Source: Sulfitobacter sp. 20_GPM-1509m
GTDB taxonomy: Bacteria; Pseudomonadota; Alphaproteobacteria; Rhodobacterales; Rhodobacteraceae
Length of the DNA: 64,000 nucleotides
Direction: 5' to 3'
NCBI RefSeq assembly: GCF_000620505.1
Contig: NZ_KK211144.1
Span: forward strand, 379,681-443,680
In this document: positions 34,807 to 43,800 of the stretch, piece by piece
How the letters are laid out: each line of letters begins with the position of its first letter
How positions within the stretch are numbered: the first letter of the stretch is position 1
Made by a program: the position numbers and the translations under genes
The notes under the pieces: generated by a model
What the model was told of the DNA's origin: nothing
Seen by the model: the letters and a program-made list of their open reading frames with translations, nothing else
Database searches by the model: none

Positions 34807-35574
34807 ATGGACATTCGCCTGGACGCGATCAGCCACAGCTATGGCGACACCGAAGTGTTGCGCGACATCTCTCTGGACATTCCGGCGGGGCGGATCGTGT
34901 GTCTGGTCGGCCCGTCGGGCTGTGGCAAGTCCACGCTGCTGCGCCTGATCGGCGGGCTGGAACGGGCAGACGCTGGCCGGGTGTTGCAACTGGGCACGCC
35001 CCCCGCGGACAGCCTGAATCCGCTGACTTACGTGTTTCAGGACTTTGCCCTGCTGCCGTGGCGCACGGTGCATGGGAACATCTCGCTGGTGCTCGAGGAT
35101 CACGGGATACGCGGCAAAGCCGCCGATGCGATCATCAGTGACGTTCTGGCCCGCACCAAGCTGACCGATTTCGCCCGCGCCCTACCCCGCCAGCTGTCGG
35201 GCGGCATGAAACAACGCGTTGCCATTGCGCGTGCGCTGGCGGTCAACCCCGCCGTGATGCTGATGGACGAGCCGCTGTCCGCGCTCGACAGCCAGACCCG
35301 CGAGCTGCTGATGGACGATCTGGTGGCGCTCTGGATGCGCCAGCCGTTCACATCCGTCTATGTCACCCACAATCTGGCCGAAGCGGTGCGGCTGGGCCAC
35401 AAGATCGTCGTGCTGTCGCGCCGTCCGGGGCAGATTTGCGAAGTGGTCGAGATTGACAAACCGCTGGACCAGCGCGGCTATGCCGATCCCGAACTGGAGC
35501 AGGTGCAAAAACACCTGTGGACCCTGATGCGCGACGAAGCCCGCGCAGCCGATGCGGAGCTTTTGAATGTCTGA
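34807..35574 (+). CDS. NitT/TauT-type ABC importer ATP-binding protein
   Basis: A 255-residue ABC ATPase: Walker A 'GPSGCGKST', Q-loop 'YVFQDFALLPWRT', signature '[15 protein letters not shown]', Walker B 'VMLMDEPLSALD' and the switch His in 'YVTHNLAEAV'. It energises uptake with the permease encoded next, which it overlaps by 8 bases. Confidence 0.93.
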   Translation: MDIRLDAISHSYGDTEVLRDISLDIPAGRIVCLVGPSGCGKSTLLRLIGGLERADAGRVLQLGTPPADSLNPLTYVFQDFALLPWRTVHGNISLVLEDHGIRGKAADAIISDVLARTKLTDFARALPRQLSGGMKQRVAIARALAVNPAVMLMDEPLSALDSQTRELLMDDLVALWMRQPFTSVYVTHNLAEAVRLGHKIVVLSRRPGQICEVVEIDKPLDQRGYADPELEQVQKHLWTLMRDEARAADAELLNV

Positions 35575-36388
35575 CACCACCACGCCCGACACCGCCCCTC
35601 AATCTGCTGTCGAAGTCCGCTTTCGTGGCGGCGGTTTTGCCCCCTCTGCCCGGCGCGGGGTTGGTGTGGCGGTGTTCGTGGTGCTGATCCTGCTGGTGGA
35701 ATGGGGCACGCGGGCGGGCTGGATCTCGGCGCTGACGCTGCCCAAGCCGTCTGACGTGGCTGCCACATTCGTCGAGCTGTGGCAAAGCGGGTTGCTGTTC
35801 AAGCACCTCATCCCCTCGCTCAGCCGCCTGGCCGTCGGGGCGACGCTGGGCGCCAGCCTTGGCATCGGCGTCGGTATCCTGATCGGGCTGTTTTCCTATG
35901 TGCGCGCGGGGCTGGTGCCGCTGGTCGCCGCCCTGTTCCCGATCCCCAAGATCGCCCTGCTGCCGCTGTTCGTCATCTGGTTCGGCATTGACGAGACATC
36001 AAAATACGCGCTGATCGCCTTCGGCACTTTCACCCCCACGGTCGTCGCCACCTATGGCGCGGTGGACAACGTTGACCGGTCGCTGATCCGCATGGGCCAA
36101 AGCTTTGGCCTGTCGTGGCTGTCCATCGTGCGCAAGATCGTGTTGCCCGGCGCGATGCCTGGCATCCTGTCGGGCCTGCGGATTTCGCTGGCGATTGCCA
36201 TCATCCTGCTGGTCGCGGCGGAAATGCTGGGCGCGGAATACGGCATCGGCGCCTATATCCTCGAAGCCGGATCGCTTTATGATCTGGAGAGGCTGTTTGC
36301 AGGCGTGCTGATCCTGTCGGTGCTGGGCGTGACGCTGAGCGTGGTCATCGGCCTGATCGAGAAACGCCTGCTGGCGTGGCGGGGATAG
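35567..36388 (+). CDS. NitT/TauT-type ABC importer permease
   Basis: A 273-residue protein with about six membrane spans and the EAA-type loop 'GQSFGLSWLSIVRKIVLPGAMPGILSGLRIS' (read in parts) that contacts the ATPase. Related to SsuC/TauC permeases. Last gene of the three-gene importer operon; copy C of the dispersed repeat follows. Confidence 0.92.
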   Translation: MSDTTTPDTAPQSAVEVRFRGGGFAPSARRGVGVAVFVVLILLVEWGTRAGWISALTLPKPSDVAATFVELWQSGLLFKHLIPSLSRLAVGATLGASLGIGVGILIGLFSYVRAGLVPLVAALFPIPKIALLPLFVIWFGIDETSKYALIAFGTFTPTVVATYGAVDNVDRSLIRMGQSFGLSWLSIVRKIVLPGAMPGILSGLRISLAIAIILLVAAEMLGAEYGIGAYILEAGSLYDLERLFAGVLILSVLGVTLSVVIGLIEKRLLAWRG

Positions 36389-36397
36389 GTCGGGGCG

Positions 36398-36464
36398 TGA
36401 TTTAATGCACCCACCGACGTCGCGATGCTCACCCCCGGTCTGGCGCTGCCCTTGGTGGTGAGGC
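36398..36464. repeat. Dispersed intergenic repeat, copy C (partial)
   Basis: About 67 bp matching the ureG-distal part of copy A and the corresponding part of copy B; shared features include 'TGGCGCTGCCCTTGGTGG', 'CACCCACCGACGT' and 'GATGCTCACCC', with scattered substitutions. It lies between the importer operon and the PHO-box array of phnC. Confidence 0.6.
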
Positions 36465-36473
36465 ACCCCACAC

Positions 36474-36513
36474 CTGTCACATAACTTTCGCAAATCTGAA
36501 ACATTTCTGAATC
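36474..36513 (+). promoter_or_regulatory. Array of four PHO-box half-sites upstream of phnC
   Basis: Four 7-mers in direct repeat with an exact 11-base period: CTGTCAC (36474), CTTTCGC (36485), CTGAAAC (36496), CTGAATC (36507), with AT-rich 4-base spacers ATAA, AAAT and ATTT. This matches the PhoB box layout (CTGTCAT, 4 bases, CTGTCAT) and ends 42 bases before the phnC ATG. It predicts PhoB activation under phosphate starvation. Confidence 0.8.
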
Positions 36514-36555
36514 CTGCACCCAGTACGTCCGCCTCAACAAGACTTGGGGACATAA

Positions 36556-37350
36556 ATGCTGGAAATCACCAACCTGACGAAAACCTTCGGCGCGAACATC
36601 GCCGTGGACAACGCCACGCTGTCGGTCAAGCGTTCGTGCATGATCGGGATCATCGGGCGCTCGGGTGCCGGCAAATCGACCCTTCTGCGGATGCTGAACC
36701 GCCTGACCGACAGCTCGTCCGGCAGCTTTTCCGTCGAGGGTCACGACATGACCCACCTGCGCGGCGCGGCCCGCCGTCGCTGGCAGTCGCAATGCGCGAT
36801 GATCTTTCAACAGTTCAACCTGGTCCCGCGCATGGACGTGGTGTCGAACGTGCTGCACGGCACGTTGAACCGCCGCTCGACCCTGTCGACCATGTTCAAC
36901 CTGTATCCCACGTCGGACGTGCACCGCGCCATCGACATCCTTGACCGCTTGGGCATCGTCCAGCACGCCCAGAAACGCGCCGAGGCGCTGTCGGGCGGCC
37001 AGCAACAGCGTGTCGCCATCGCCCGCGCCCTGATGCAGGACCCCAAGATCATCCTCGCGGACGAGCCCATCGCCTCGCTCGACCCGATGAACGCCCAGGT
37101 CGTGATGGAGGCCCTGCGCCGCATCCACGAAGAAGACGGCCGCATGGTCATCGCCAACCTGCACACGCTGGACACCGCACGCCGCTATTGCGACCGCGTG
37201 ATCGGCATGCGCGACGGGCGCATCGTTTTTGACGGCACGCCCGAGCAACTGACCGTGGGTGCCGCGCGCGACATCTATGGCGCGGACGCCTCGTTCTCCG
37301 AAGCGGCCACATCGACCGCCATCGAGACCCTCGAACAGGTACCCGCCTGA
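36556..37350 (+). CDS. phnC: Phosphonate ABC importer ATP-binding protein
   Basis: A 264-residue ABC ATPase of the PhnC type: Walker A '[17 protein letters not shown]', '[21 protein letters not shown]', signature '[15 protein letters not shown]' and Walker B '[13 protein letters not shown]'. It drives uptake of phosphonates through PhnE1/PhnE2. First gene behind the PHO-box array. Confidence 0.95.
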   Translation: MLEITNLTKTFGANIAVDNATLSVKRSCMIGIIGRSGAGKSTLLRMLNRLTDSSSGSFSVEGHDMTHLRGAARRRWQSQCAMIFQQFNLVPRMDVVSNVLHGTLNRRSTLSTMFNLYPTSDVHRAIDILDRLGIVQHAQKRAEALSGGQQQRVAIARALMQDPKIILADEPIASLDPMNAQVVMEALRRIHEEDGRMVIANLHTLDTARRYCDRVIGMRDGRIVFDGTPEQLTVGAARDIYGADASFSEAATSTAIETLEQVPA

Positions 37351-37360
37351 CAGATCACCG

Positions 37361-37387
37361 CCCCGGCCGCACGCAACGGTCGGGGCA
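37361..37387 (+). terminator. phnC-phnD intercistronic hairpin
   Basis: GCCCCGGCCG pairs with CGGTCGGGGC (one G-T pair) in the 68-base gap between phnC and phnD. It may act as a partial terminator or an mRNA stabiliser that sets the expression ratio of PhnC and PhnD. Confidence 0.5.
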
Positions 37388-37418
37388 TTTCGTTTCACAC
37401 CAGGAAAGAAGACATCTC

Positions 37419-38330
37419 ATGAAACGCATCCTCGCGGCCGCACTGGCCACAACTGCTCTCGTCACGCCCGTGCTGGCCGACGAAACCCCCATCACCGAAT
37501 TCCGCATCGGCATCCTGGGTGGCGAAAACGCCCAGGACCGCATGAACAGCTTTCAGTGTCTGGCCGATTACACCACCGAAGAGCTGGGCGTTCCCACCAA
37601 ACTGTTCGCCCCCGCCGACTACAACGGCGTGATCCAGGGCCTGCTGGGCGGCACGCTGGACATGGCTTGGCTGGGCGCGTCGGCCTATGCCGCCGTCTAC
37701 CTGCAAGACCCCGAAGCGGTCGAGCCGGTGCTGATCAAGATCAACCTGGACGGCTCCTACGGCTACCACTCGATCGGCTTTGCCCGTGCCGACAGCGGCA
37801 TCACGTCGCTGACCGACCTCAAAGGCAAGGTGTTCGGCTTTGGTGACCCGAACTCGACATCCGGCTACCTGATCCCTTCGATCGAAATCCCGCAAGCAGG
37901 CGACGGCATCACCATGGAAAGCGGCGAATATTTCGGTGAGGTCAAATTCACCGGCGGCCACGAACAGACCATCGTCGCGGTAAACAACGGCGACATCGAC
38001 GCAGGCGTGACCTGGGCCGACGGTCAGGGCAACTGGGAAGACGGCTACAACTCGGGTGCGCTGCGCAAGGCTGTGGATGCCGGTCTGGTCGACATGAACG
38101 ATCTGGTTGAAATCTGGCGCTCCAAGCCGATCCCCGAAGGCCCCGTCGTCCTGCGCAAGGCCCTGCCCGCCGAGGTGAAGGCCAAGATGACGGCAATGGT
38201 CGACGGCCTGTATGACGTTGATCCCGATTGCGCCTATGGCGTGGCCTCGGGCGACACGCTGGGTTTCGATCCGATCACCCACGAAGCTTACGAATCCATC
38301 ATCGAAGCGCGCAAAGCGAAATCGAACTGA
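37419..38330 (+). CDS. phnD: Phosphonate ABC importer substrate-binding protein
   Basis: A 303-residue periplasmic binding protein with a Sec signal ('ILAAALATTALVTPVLA'). PhnD hallmarks are 'FRIGILGGENAQDRM', 'LFAPADYNGVIQGLLGGTLD', 'GFGDPNSTSGYLIPS' and 'GDIDAGVTWADGQ'. It captures phosphonates in the periplasm. Flanked by hairpins on both sides. Confidence 0.95.
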   Translation: MKRILAAALATTALVTPVLADETPITEFRIGILGGENAQDRMNSFQCLADYTTEELGVPTKLFAPADYNGVIQGLLGGTLDMAWLGASAYAAVYLQDPEAVEPVLIKINLDGSYGYHSIGFARADSGITSLTDLKGKVFGFGDPNSTSGYLIPSIEIPQAGDGITMESGEYFGEVKFTGGHEQTIVAVNNGDIDAGVTWADGQGNWEDGYNSGALRKAVDAGLVDMNDLVEIWRSKPIPEGPVVLRKALPAEVKAKMTAMVDGLYDVDPDCAYGVASGDTLGFDPITHEAYESIIEARKAKSN

Positions 38331-38354
38331 AGCCTCTGGCCCTGATGATCTCTT

Positions 38355-38383
38355 GCAGGCCCCGACATCCCGTCGGGGCCTGC
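38355..38383 (+). terminator. phnD-phnE1 intercistronic hairpin
   Basis: A perfect 12-bp stem, GCAGGCCCCGAC with GTCGGGGCCTGC, around a 5-base loop. No T-run follows. It probably protects the phnD message or reduces read-through to the permease genes. Confidence 0.6.
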
Positions 38384-38402
38384 GCCACATGAAGGACACC
38401 CC

Positions 38403-39293
38403 ATGACATCCGCCGCCGACACCGCCCCCAGCCCCGCAGACATCCGCACCGACTATCTCGCGCAGATGCGTCAAAAGCGGATGCTGAACATGATCCTGCT
38501 GCTGATCTTCGCCACCCTGATGGTGGCCGGTTTCTACACCGCCGACCAGCGCAATGCCGGCGGGTTCTGGAACGGCTGGCGGCACATCCTGGATTTTCCC
38601 GCGGACGTGGTTGGCGAAGCCTATGAGCGTGCCAACCTGCTGCCGGGGTATTTCGTGAAATACCTGCCCTCGCTGCTGGAAACCATCAACATCGCGGGCG
38701 CTGCCACCCTGATCGGGGCGATGCTTGCGCTGGTGGCGTCGATGCTGGCCACCCGTGGTCTGGCCCCTGCGGGCTGGTTGATTGCCCCTGTGCGCCGCCT
38801 GCTGGATATCCTGCGCGCGGTGCCGGAAATCGTCATTGCGCTGGTGCTGATCTTCCTGCTGGGCGGCGGCCCGGTGCCCGCGATGATCGCCATCGCCCTG
38901 CACACGGTCGGCGCATTGGGCAAGCTGTTCTCGGAAGTGAACGAAAACGCCTCGCTGAAACCTGTCGAGGGCCTTGCCTCGACCGGCGGGTCGTGGATGC
39001 AGCAGATGATGCTGGGCGTGGTGCCGCAAGTGGCCCCGAACTACCTCAGCTACGCCTTGCTGCGCTTTGAAATCAACATCCGCGCCTCGGCCATCCTTGG
39101 TTTCGTCGGCGCGGGCGGCATCGGCTATGACCTGCGCAACACCATGTCCTGGGGACAGGGCAAATTCGACGAGGCCGCCGCGATCTTTCTGCTGCTGTTC
39201 GCGGCCATCATCATCGTCGACCAGCTTTCCAGCTATTTCCGCAACCGCCTGACCCACGGGAAGGCGTACAAAGACAAAGGGGCCGTGCTGTGA
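38403..39293 (+). CDS. phnE: Phosphonate ABC importer permease PhnE1
   Basis: A 296-residue permease with about six spans, a cytoplasmic N-terminal tail, and the coupling loop 'PVEGLASTGGSWMQQMMLGV'. 'FVGAGGIGYDLRN' near the C-terminus is typical of PhnE. Its stop overlaps the GTG start of the second permease gene. Confidence 0.93.
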   Translation: MTSAADTAPSPADIRTDYLAQMRQKRMLNMILLLIFATLMVAGFYTADQRNAGGFWNGWRHILDFPADVVGEAYERANLLPGYFVKYLPSLLETINIAGAATLIGAMLALVASMLATRGLAPAGWLIAPVRRLLDILRAVPEIVIALVLIFLLGGGPVPAMIAIALHTVGALGKLFSEVNENASLKPVEGLASTGGSWMQQMMLGVVPQVAPNYLSYALLRFEINIRASAILGFVGAGGIGYDLRNTMSWGQGKFDEAAAIFLLLFAAIIIVDQLSSYFRNRLTHGKAYKDKGAVL

Positions 39294-40582
39294 CCGACGC
39301 TGCCACCTATGCCGCCGCCGACCGTTCGCTGACCCGCAAACGCATGTTCACACTGGCCGCCCCTGCGGTCATCCTCGCCTATCTGACCTATGTCTTTGTC
39401 GCTTTCGACGTGGCGGGCCTTGCTGACCGCGTCAGCCTGAGCAACATGCAGACGCTGGTGTCAGACACCTACAGCTACAAGGTCCACGTCACCCGCGACA
39501 ACCGCGACGGGGCCACTTCCGTCGCCATCGAGGGCGAGCGCAAGGGCGAATACCCCGAAGGCACCGCCCCCGACTGGGTTACGCTGGCTGACACCACCCG
39601 TGTCGATCTGGCCAACGGGGCCTTTATCACCCTGGGCGAAACCACCAGCTTTGACATCCCCGGCTATGGCACCGTCACCGCCACCCCCGGGCGCAGCGGC
39701 GTCAACGCCACCTTTCCGCCGGGCGACCTCCCCGAGTGGATCAACGCCTCGAAGAACCGTGTGGCCATCACTGCCGACGGCGCACGCCTGACCATCACCC
39801 GCAACCGCACCGAGGTGTTCCGCTATTTCTACGGCTGGGAGCTGTTCTTTTTCACCCTCGACAGCCCCTTCCACGGCAAAAGCGTGACCGAACTGCTCAG
39901 CTCGGGCCAGTACGGCGCGATCTGGTCCGATTTCTGGAGCAACAAGATGTGGCGCCATGCCGACGTGGCATGGGCGCTGTTCGAAACCGTGCTGATGGCC
40001 TTCCTGGGCACATTCGGCGCGGCGATGATCGCCCTGCCGCTGGGCTTTCTTGCGGCCAAGAACTTTACCCCCCTGGGCAGCCTGCGGTTTGCCGCGCGGC
40101 GCGTGTTCGACTTTTTGCGCGGGGTCGACGGGCTGATCTGGACCATCGTGCTGAGCCGTGCGTTCGGCCCCGGCCCGCTGACCGGCTCGCTGGCGATCAT
40201 GCTGACCGACACCGGCACCTTCGGCAAGATCTTCTCCGAGGCGCTGGAAAACGTCGACGACAAACAGATCGAAGGCATCGCCTCGACCGGAGCCAAGCCG
40301 CTGCAGCGTTACCGCTTTGGCGTCATACCGCAGATCACACCGGTGCTGCTCAGCCAGGTGCTGTACTATCTGGAAAGCAACACCCGCAGCGCCACCATCA
40401 TAGGCGCGATCACCGGCGGCGGCATCGGCCTGATGCTGACACAGGCGATCATCACCCAGAAGGACTGGGAAGAGGTGTCCTATTACATCATCCTGATCAT
40501 CCTGATGGTCATGGCGATGGACAGCTTCTCGGGCTGGCTGCGCCGCCGCCTGATCCAGGGCACCGGCGAGGGCACGCACTGA
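39290..40582 (+). CDS. phnE: Phosphonate ABC importer permease PhnE2 with large periplasmic insertion
   Basis: A 430-residue permease starting with GTG (GTGA overlap with phnE1). The C-terminal 210 residues carry the usual permease core ('FLRGVDGLIWTIVLSRAFGPG', 'IEGIASTGAKPLQRYRFGVI', 'GAITGGGIGLMLTQAI'). Between the first span (about residues 18-40) and the core is a soluble segment of about 140 residues, predicted periplasmic and beta-rich. It makes the protein about 130 residues longer than PhnE1. Confidence 0.92.
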   Translation: MTDAATYAAADRSLTRKRMFTLAAPAVILAYLTYVFVAFDVAGLADRVSLSNMQTLVSDTYSYKVHVTRDNRDGATSVAIEGERKGEYPEGTAPDWVTLADTTRVDLANGAFITLGETTSFDIPGYGTVTATPGRSGVNATFPPGDLPEWINASKNRVAITADGARLTITRNRTEVFRYFYGWELFFFTLDSPFHGKSVTELLSSGQYGAIWSDFWSNKMWRHADVAWALFETVLMAFLGTFGAAMIALPLGFLAAKNFTPLGSLRFAARRVFDFLRGVDGLIWTIVLSRAFGPGPLTGSLAIMLTDTGTFGKIFSEALENVDDKQIEGIASTGAKPLQRYRFGVIPQITPVLLSQVLYYLESNTRSATIIGAITGGGIGLMLTQAIITQKDWEEVSYYIILIILMVMAMDSFSGWLRRRLIQGTGEGTH

Positions 40583-41196
40583 TGGCCCGCCTGAGTGCAG
40601 ACGCGCCCTTTATCCACCCCGACTGCGAGATCACCGACGCGCAGTTCGGGTCTTATGTCGAGATCGGCCGCGCCAGCCGCGTGGCGCACAGCACCATCGG
40701 CGATTATTCCTATTGTGACCGGATGGCCGACATCGCCAATGCAGAGATCGGCAAGTTCTCGAACATCGCCAGCTGCGTGCGGATCGGGGCGACGGATCAC
40801 CCGATGGACAAGGCCAGCCTGCACCATTTCCACTACCGCTCGGCCGATTATTTCGACGACGCCCATCACGACGCCGCATGGTTCGACCACCGCCGCAGCC
40901 GCCGGGCGACCATCGGTCACGACACATGGCTGGGCCACGGCGCACAGGTCCGCCCCGAGGTCACCATCGGCCACGGTGCCGTGGTGGCGGGCGGTGCCAT
41001 CGTCACCCGCGATGTGCCGCCCTATATGATCGTGGCAGGCATTCCGGCGGTGCCCCTGCGCGCCCGCTACACCCGCGAGATCGCCGAACGGATGATGGCG
41101 CTGGCGTGGTGGGACTGGAGCCACGAGCGCCTGCGCGAAACCCTCGACGATTTCCGCACCCTGCCCGCCGAGGCGTTTCTGGAAAAGTACGAATAG
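40582..41196 (+). CDS. Hexapeptide-repeat acyltransferase of the phosphonate operon
   Basis: A 204-residue left-handed beta-helix protein with hexapeptide repeats ('YVEIGRASRVAHSTIGDYSY', 'IGKFSNIASCVRIGATDHP', 'IGHDTWLGHGAQVRPEVTIG' and 'GAVVAGGAIVTRDVPPY'). It resembles the phosphonate-linked transferase family often found in phn operons. It overlaps the phnE2 stop (TGATG). It may acetylate an aminophosphonate, as PhnO does with another fold; this is inference. Confidence 0.85.
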   Translation: MARLSADAPFIHPDCEITDAQFGSYVEIGRASRVAHSTIGDYSYCDRMADIANAEIGKFSNIASCVRIGATDHPMDKASLHHFHYRSADYFDDAHHDAAWFDHRRSRRATIGHDTWLGHGAQVRPEVTIGHGAVVAGGAIVTRDVPPYMIVAGIPAVPLRARYTREIAERMMALAWWDWSHERLRETLDDFRTLPAEAFLEKYE

Positions 41197-41211
41197 CGCG
41201 CAAGGGCCGCG

Positions 41212-42642
41212 TTATCCGCCTTGCGGATAGCTCAGTCGGGTCTGTCCGCCTGTTGTTGTGACTTCGACCTTCACCGCTGTGCCTGCCGCCTGATCCGCCG
41301 CCGCGCAGCGGTTGGGGTCTGTGTCACACAGCACAATCCCGCGCCCTGTGATCTGCTCGATACGGAACACCAGCGCCTTGTCGGACAGGAGTTGCACAGC
41401 CTTGGCGCCGCTCAGAGACATCACATCGCCATAAACCAGAACCGGCATATCCGTGGTTTCAACCACCTGCGCCATCGCACGGGTTTCGGCCTGCCAGGGG
41501 CGGTAAATGGTGTACTGGCTGAACGTCTGCACCATATAGCTCAGCACGATCAGCAGGGTAAGGTTGCGGGCCATCCGATCCACAAGGCCCGGGGTCCGGC
41601 CCAGCAACGCCGCAGCCCGCACAACGATCACCGCGTAGAATATCCACACAAACAGGAAGGACCGCGACGGGGCCACAACGCCCAGCTTCAGCACCTGAAG
41701 CACCATCAGCGCCATACCCAGCCACAGCCCCGCGTGCAGGTACAACGCCTCGCGCGGAGCATGACGGATCAGCACCAGCGTGGCACCAACCAGCATCGCC
41801 AGATGAAAATAGGCCGCCGGTGTGAACATGAAACTGAACTTGACCATCAGGAAGGACAAGGTTTCGGCCAGAATGGGCAGGTTGGCGATCATCCCGCTCA
41901 GGTCCGCCGCCGGGGTCGCCTGACGCCAGTCGTCCAAAGGCACGCCAAAGACACCGTGGAACTGCCAGTTCAGCGTATAGGTCAGCAGGATCGCGGCGGC
42001 AAAGCTGACCACGAACAGCACGCAAAGCCCGATCAGGTCGCGCAGGCTGTGACGTTCGGTGCGCACAAGGCACACCGCCAGAAGGATCAGCGGATAGGTC
42101 GTATAGGCCCAGAAGCTGAGGATCACAAAGACCGGCAACAGCGCACGATGCGTGCCGATCGACAGCCGACAGCCCAGAACCGCGTACAAGGCGACGATGC
42201 CCAGTCCCGGGATCAACGTGTTGAACCACAGCGAAATCAGCGTGGCTGGCGGCGCCACAAGGATGAACAGCGCCAGCACCGCAACATACCACGCCCGGCC
42301 CTCGCGCCCCATCGCGGCCACGGCCAGCGCCCCGGCCAGCACGGCCCACAGAACCTGATAGACGGCAAAGTTCAGCCATGCCGGCGTGACCACACCCCGC
42401 AGGTGCCACAGGTAATTGATCCACCGGCCCTCGTGCAGCGTCTTGCCCCAGAACAGCTCGGGCTGGGCCAGCAAGGCGGGGTAGTCGTCAAAGCGAATGA
42501 AGGGATCGGCAAGGTTCGGCAGCGACATCACCAGGACCGCCGCCACCGTGATCGCCACCACCGGCCACAGCCGCAACGCCTGTGCGGTGCGGTCACGGCT
42601 GTGCGGCGCGATACCGTGCAATGCAGTCGCGACAGTTGTCAC
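41212..42642 (-). CDS. Polytopic membrane protein, GtrII-like glucosyltransferase
   Basis: A 476-residue protein with about ten hydrophobic spans and a periplasmic C-terminal tail of roughly 90 residues. The N-terminal 'RFDDYPALLAQPELFWGKTLHEGRW' with acidic and Trp residues before the second span resembles GtrII/GT-C glucosyltransferases that decorate O-antigen. The likely start is a GTG at 42642 overlapping the methyltransferase stop (GTGA). Next to GtrA and GtrB homologues, it is the probable serotype-specific transferase. Recognition is by architecture more than by motif. Confidence 0.7.
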   Translation of the reverse strand: MTTVATALHGIAPHSRDRTAQALRLWPVVAITVAAVLVMSLPNLADPFIRFDDYPALLAQPELFWGKTLHEGRWINYLWHLRGVVTPAWLNFAVYQVLWAVLAGALAVAAMGREGRAWYVAVLALFILVAPPATLISLWFNTLIPGLGIVALYAVLGCRLSIGTHRALLPVFVILSFWAYTTYPLILLAVCLVRTERHSLRDLIGLCVLFVVSFAAAILLTYTLNWQFHGVFGVPLDDWRQATPAADLSGMIANLPILAETLSFLMVKFSFMFTPAAYFHLAMLVGATLVLIRHAPREALYLHAGLWLGMALMVLQVLKLGVVAPSRSFLFVWIFYAVIVVRAAALLGRTPGLVDRMARNLTLLIVLSYMVQTFSQYTIYRPWQAETRAMAQVVETTDMPVLVYGDVMSLSGAKAVQLLSDKALVFRIEQITGRGIVLCDTDPNRCAAADQAAGTAVKVEVTTTGGQTRLSYPQGG

Positions 42643-43400
42643 GCGGCAGACCGTTTGCCACCAGCGCGCGCGGCGATGATGCCCGCGCGGGCCTGTGCGA
42701 TGCGGGTCACGGTGCCCTGCGGCAACAGCGACACGACATTGCGGCGCAGACGCCACATCGCATCCCCACCATTCTGCACGGGCACGCCCGCGCCCACTGC
42801 GTGATCCGTCACGGCTGCGGGCAATCCGGCGCGCCCGGCCTCGTTCACATAAAGCACGGTGTTATAACGATACCACGGCTCGATCTCGCGGTTCTTCGAC
42901 AGGTGCGGGCGCACGCAATCATAGGCGGTGTAGCCACGCGCCGCGAACAGGTCCTGCCAGAAGGCAAGCGGTTGCTCGTTGACGTGAAATTCGCCGCCCT
43001 GCCCGTTTACGGCTGCGGAAAACAGCACCCGGTCCGACGCCCGCGTCAGGCTGTCGACCAGCGTTTCCGACGCGGATGTGGGCAGATGCTCGCCCACCTC
43101 AAGGCTTTGTGCCAGGTCGAACCGGCGGTTGGTGCACACAGGCGCGGTCAGGTCGGCGGCCATGAAGCTGGCGCGTGGCACCGCCAGCTGGTCCAGGTTC
43201 ACATAGTCGCCATCGACCGCCAGCACTTCCGCCACGCCTGCCTTGTGCCACTCGTTCAGCCACACGCCCCGCCCCGACCCAAGGTCCAGAACCGACGCAG
43301 GCGCAAGCCACGGGGCCAGCAGCCCGATCACATGCTGCGCCGAACGGCGCGCGCCTTGGTCGATGTAGTCGAAAAACGTATCGGAATAGATATGTGCCAT
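42639..43400 (-). CDS. Class I SAM-dependent methyltransferase
   Basis: A 253-residue protein with SAM-binding motif I 'VLDLGSGRGVWLNEW', 'VLAVDGDYV' (acidic residue for ribose) and 'FDLAQSLEVGEHLP'. Its location between the GtrA and GtrII-like genes suggests methylation of a sugar or lipid-linked intermediate of a surface glycan. The target is not known. Confidence 0.82.
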   Translation of the reverse strand: MAHIYSDTFFDYIDQGARRSAQHVIGLLAPWLAPASVLDLGSGRGVWLNEWHKAGVAEVLAVDGDYVNLDQLAVPRASFMAADLTAPVCTNRRFDLAQSLEVGEHLPTSASETLVDSLTRASDRVLFSAAVNGQGGEFHVNEQPLAFWQDLFAARGYTAYDCVRPHLSKNREIEPWYRYNTVLYVNEAGRAGLPAAVTDHAVGAGVPVQNGGDAMWRLRRNVVSLLPQGTVTRIAQARAGIIAARAGGKRSAA

Positions 43401-43413
43401 GGAAAAATCGCCT

Positions 43414-43797
43414 TCAGGTCGAGGGATGGGAAAAGACCCACAGGGTCATGAGAACAAAATTCTGGACCGGCAGGATCACCGCCACCGCGGCGGCGGCGAA
43501 CCAGTCGTCCAGCGCAAGGGTCGGCGCGACAAGGCCGGTGATCAGGCACGATGTAACCAACCCGCAGCCGACCATGACGCCGAAACGCAGCATTTGCGCA
43601 GGGTCGGCCAGATCTTTCTGGAAGGTAAACGCAGCCTGCCCGCCATATTGCGCCGCAATCGCCAACCCAAAAGCCGCCACATTGGCCGCTCCGCGTGGCA
43701 TCCCGACGTGCAGGAACGCCAGGTACAGCACGATGTAAAGCGCTGCGATCAGAACACCGACCAGCGCAAAGCGCGATATGCGACGGGTGTGGCTCAT
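43414..43797 (-). CDS. gtrA: GtrA-family membrane protein
   Basis: A 127-residue protein with four hydrophobic spans: 'RFALVGVLIAALYIVLYL' at the start, 'QAAFTFQKD' after span two, and a final span ending in 'WVFSH'. This is the GtrA pattern. GtrA is thought to flip undecaprenyl-phosphate-linked sugars. It lies 3 bases after the GtrB gene. Confidence 0.88.
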   Translation of the reverse strand: MSHTRRISRFALVGVLIAALYIVLYLAFLHVGMPRGAANVAAFGLAIAAQYGGQAAFTFQKDLADPAQMLRFGVMVGCGLVTSCLITGLVAPTLALDDWFAAAAVAVILPVQNFVLMTLWVFSHPST

Positions 43798-43800
43798 GGC

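Noticed and set aside
36488-36556. Inverted repeats or a PhnF-type operator in front of phnC
   Set aside because: No perfect arms similar to the ATTTGTCTAG/CTAGACAAAT pair upstream of phnG were found; the visible order is the direct 11-base PHO repeat.
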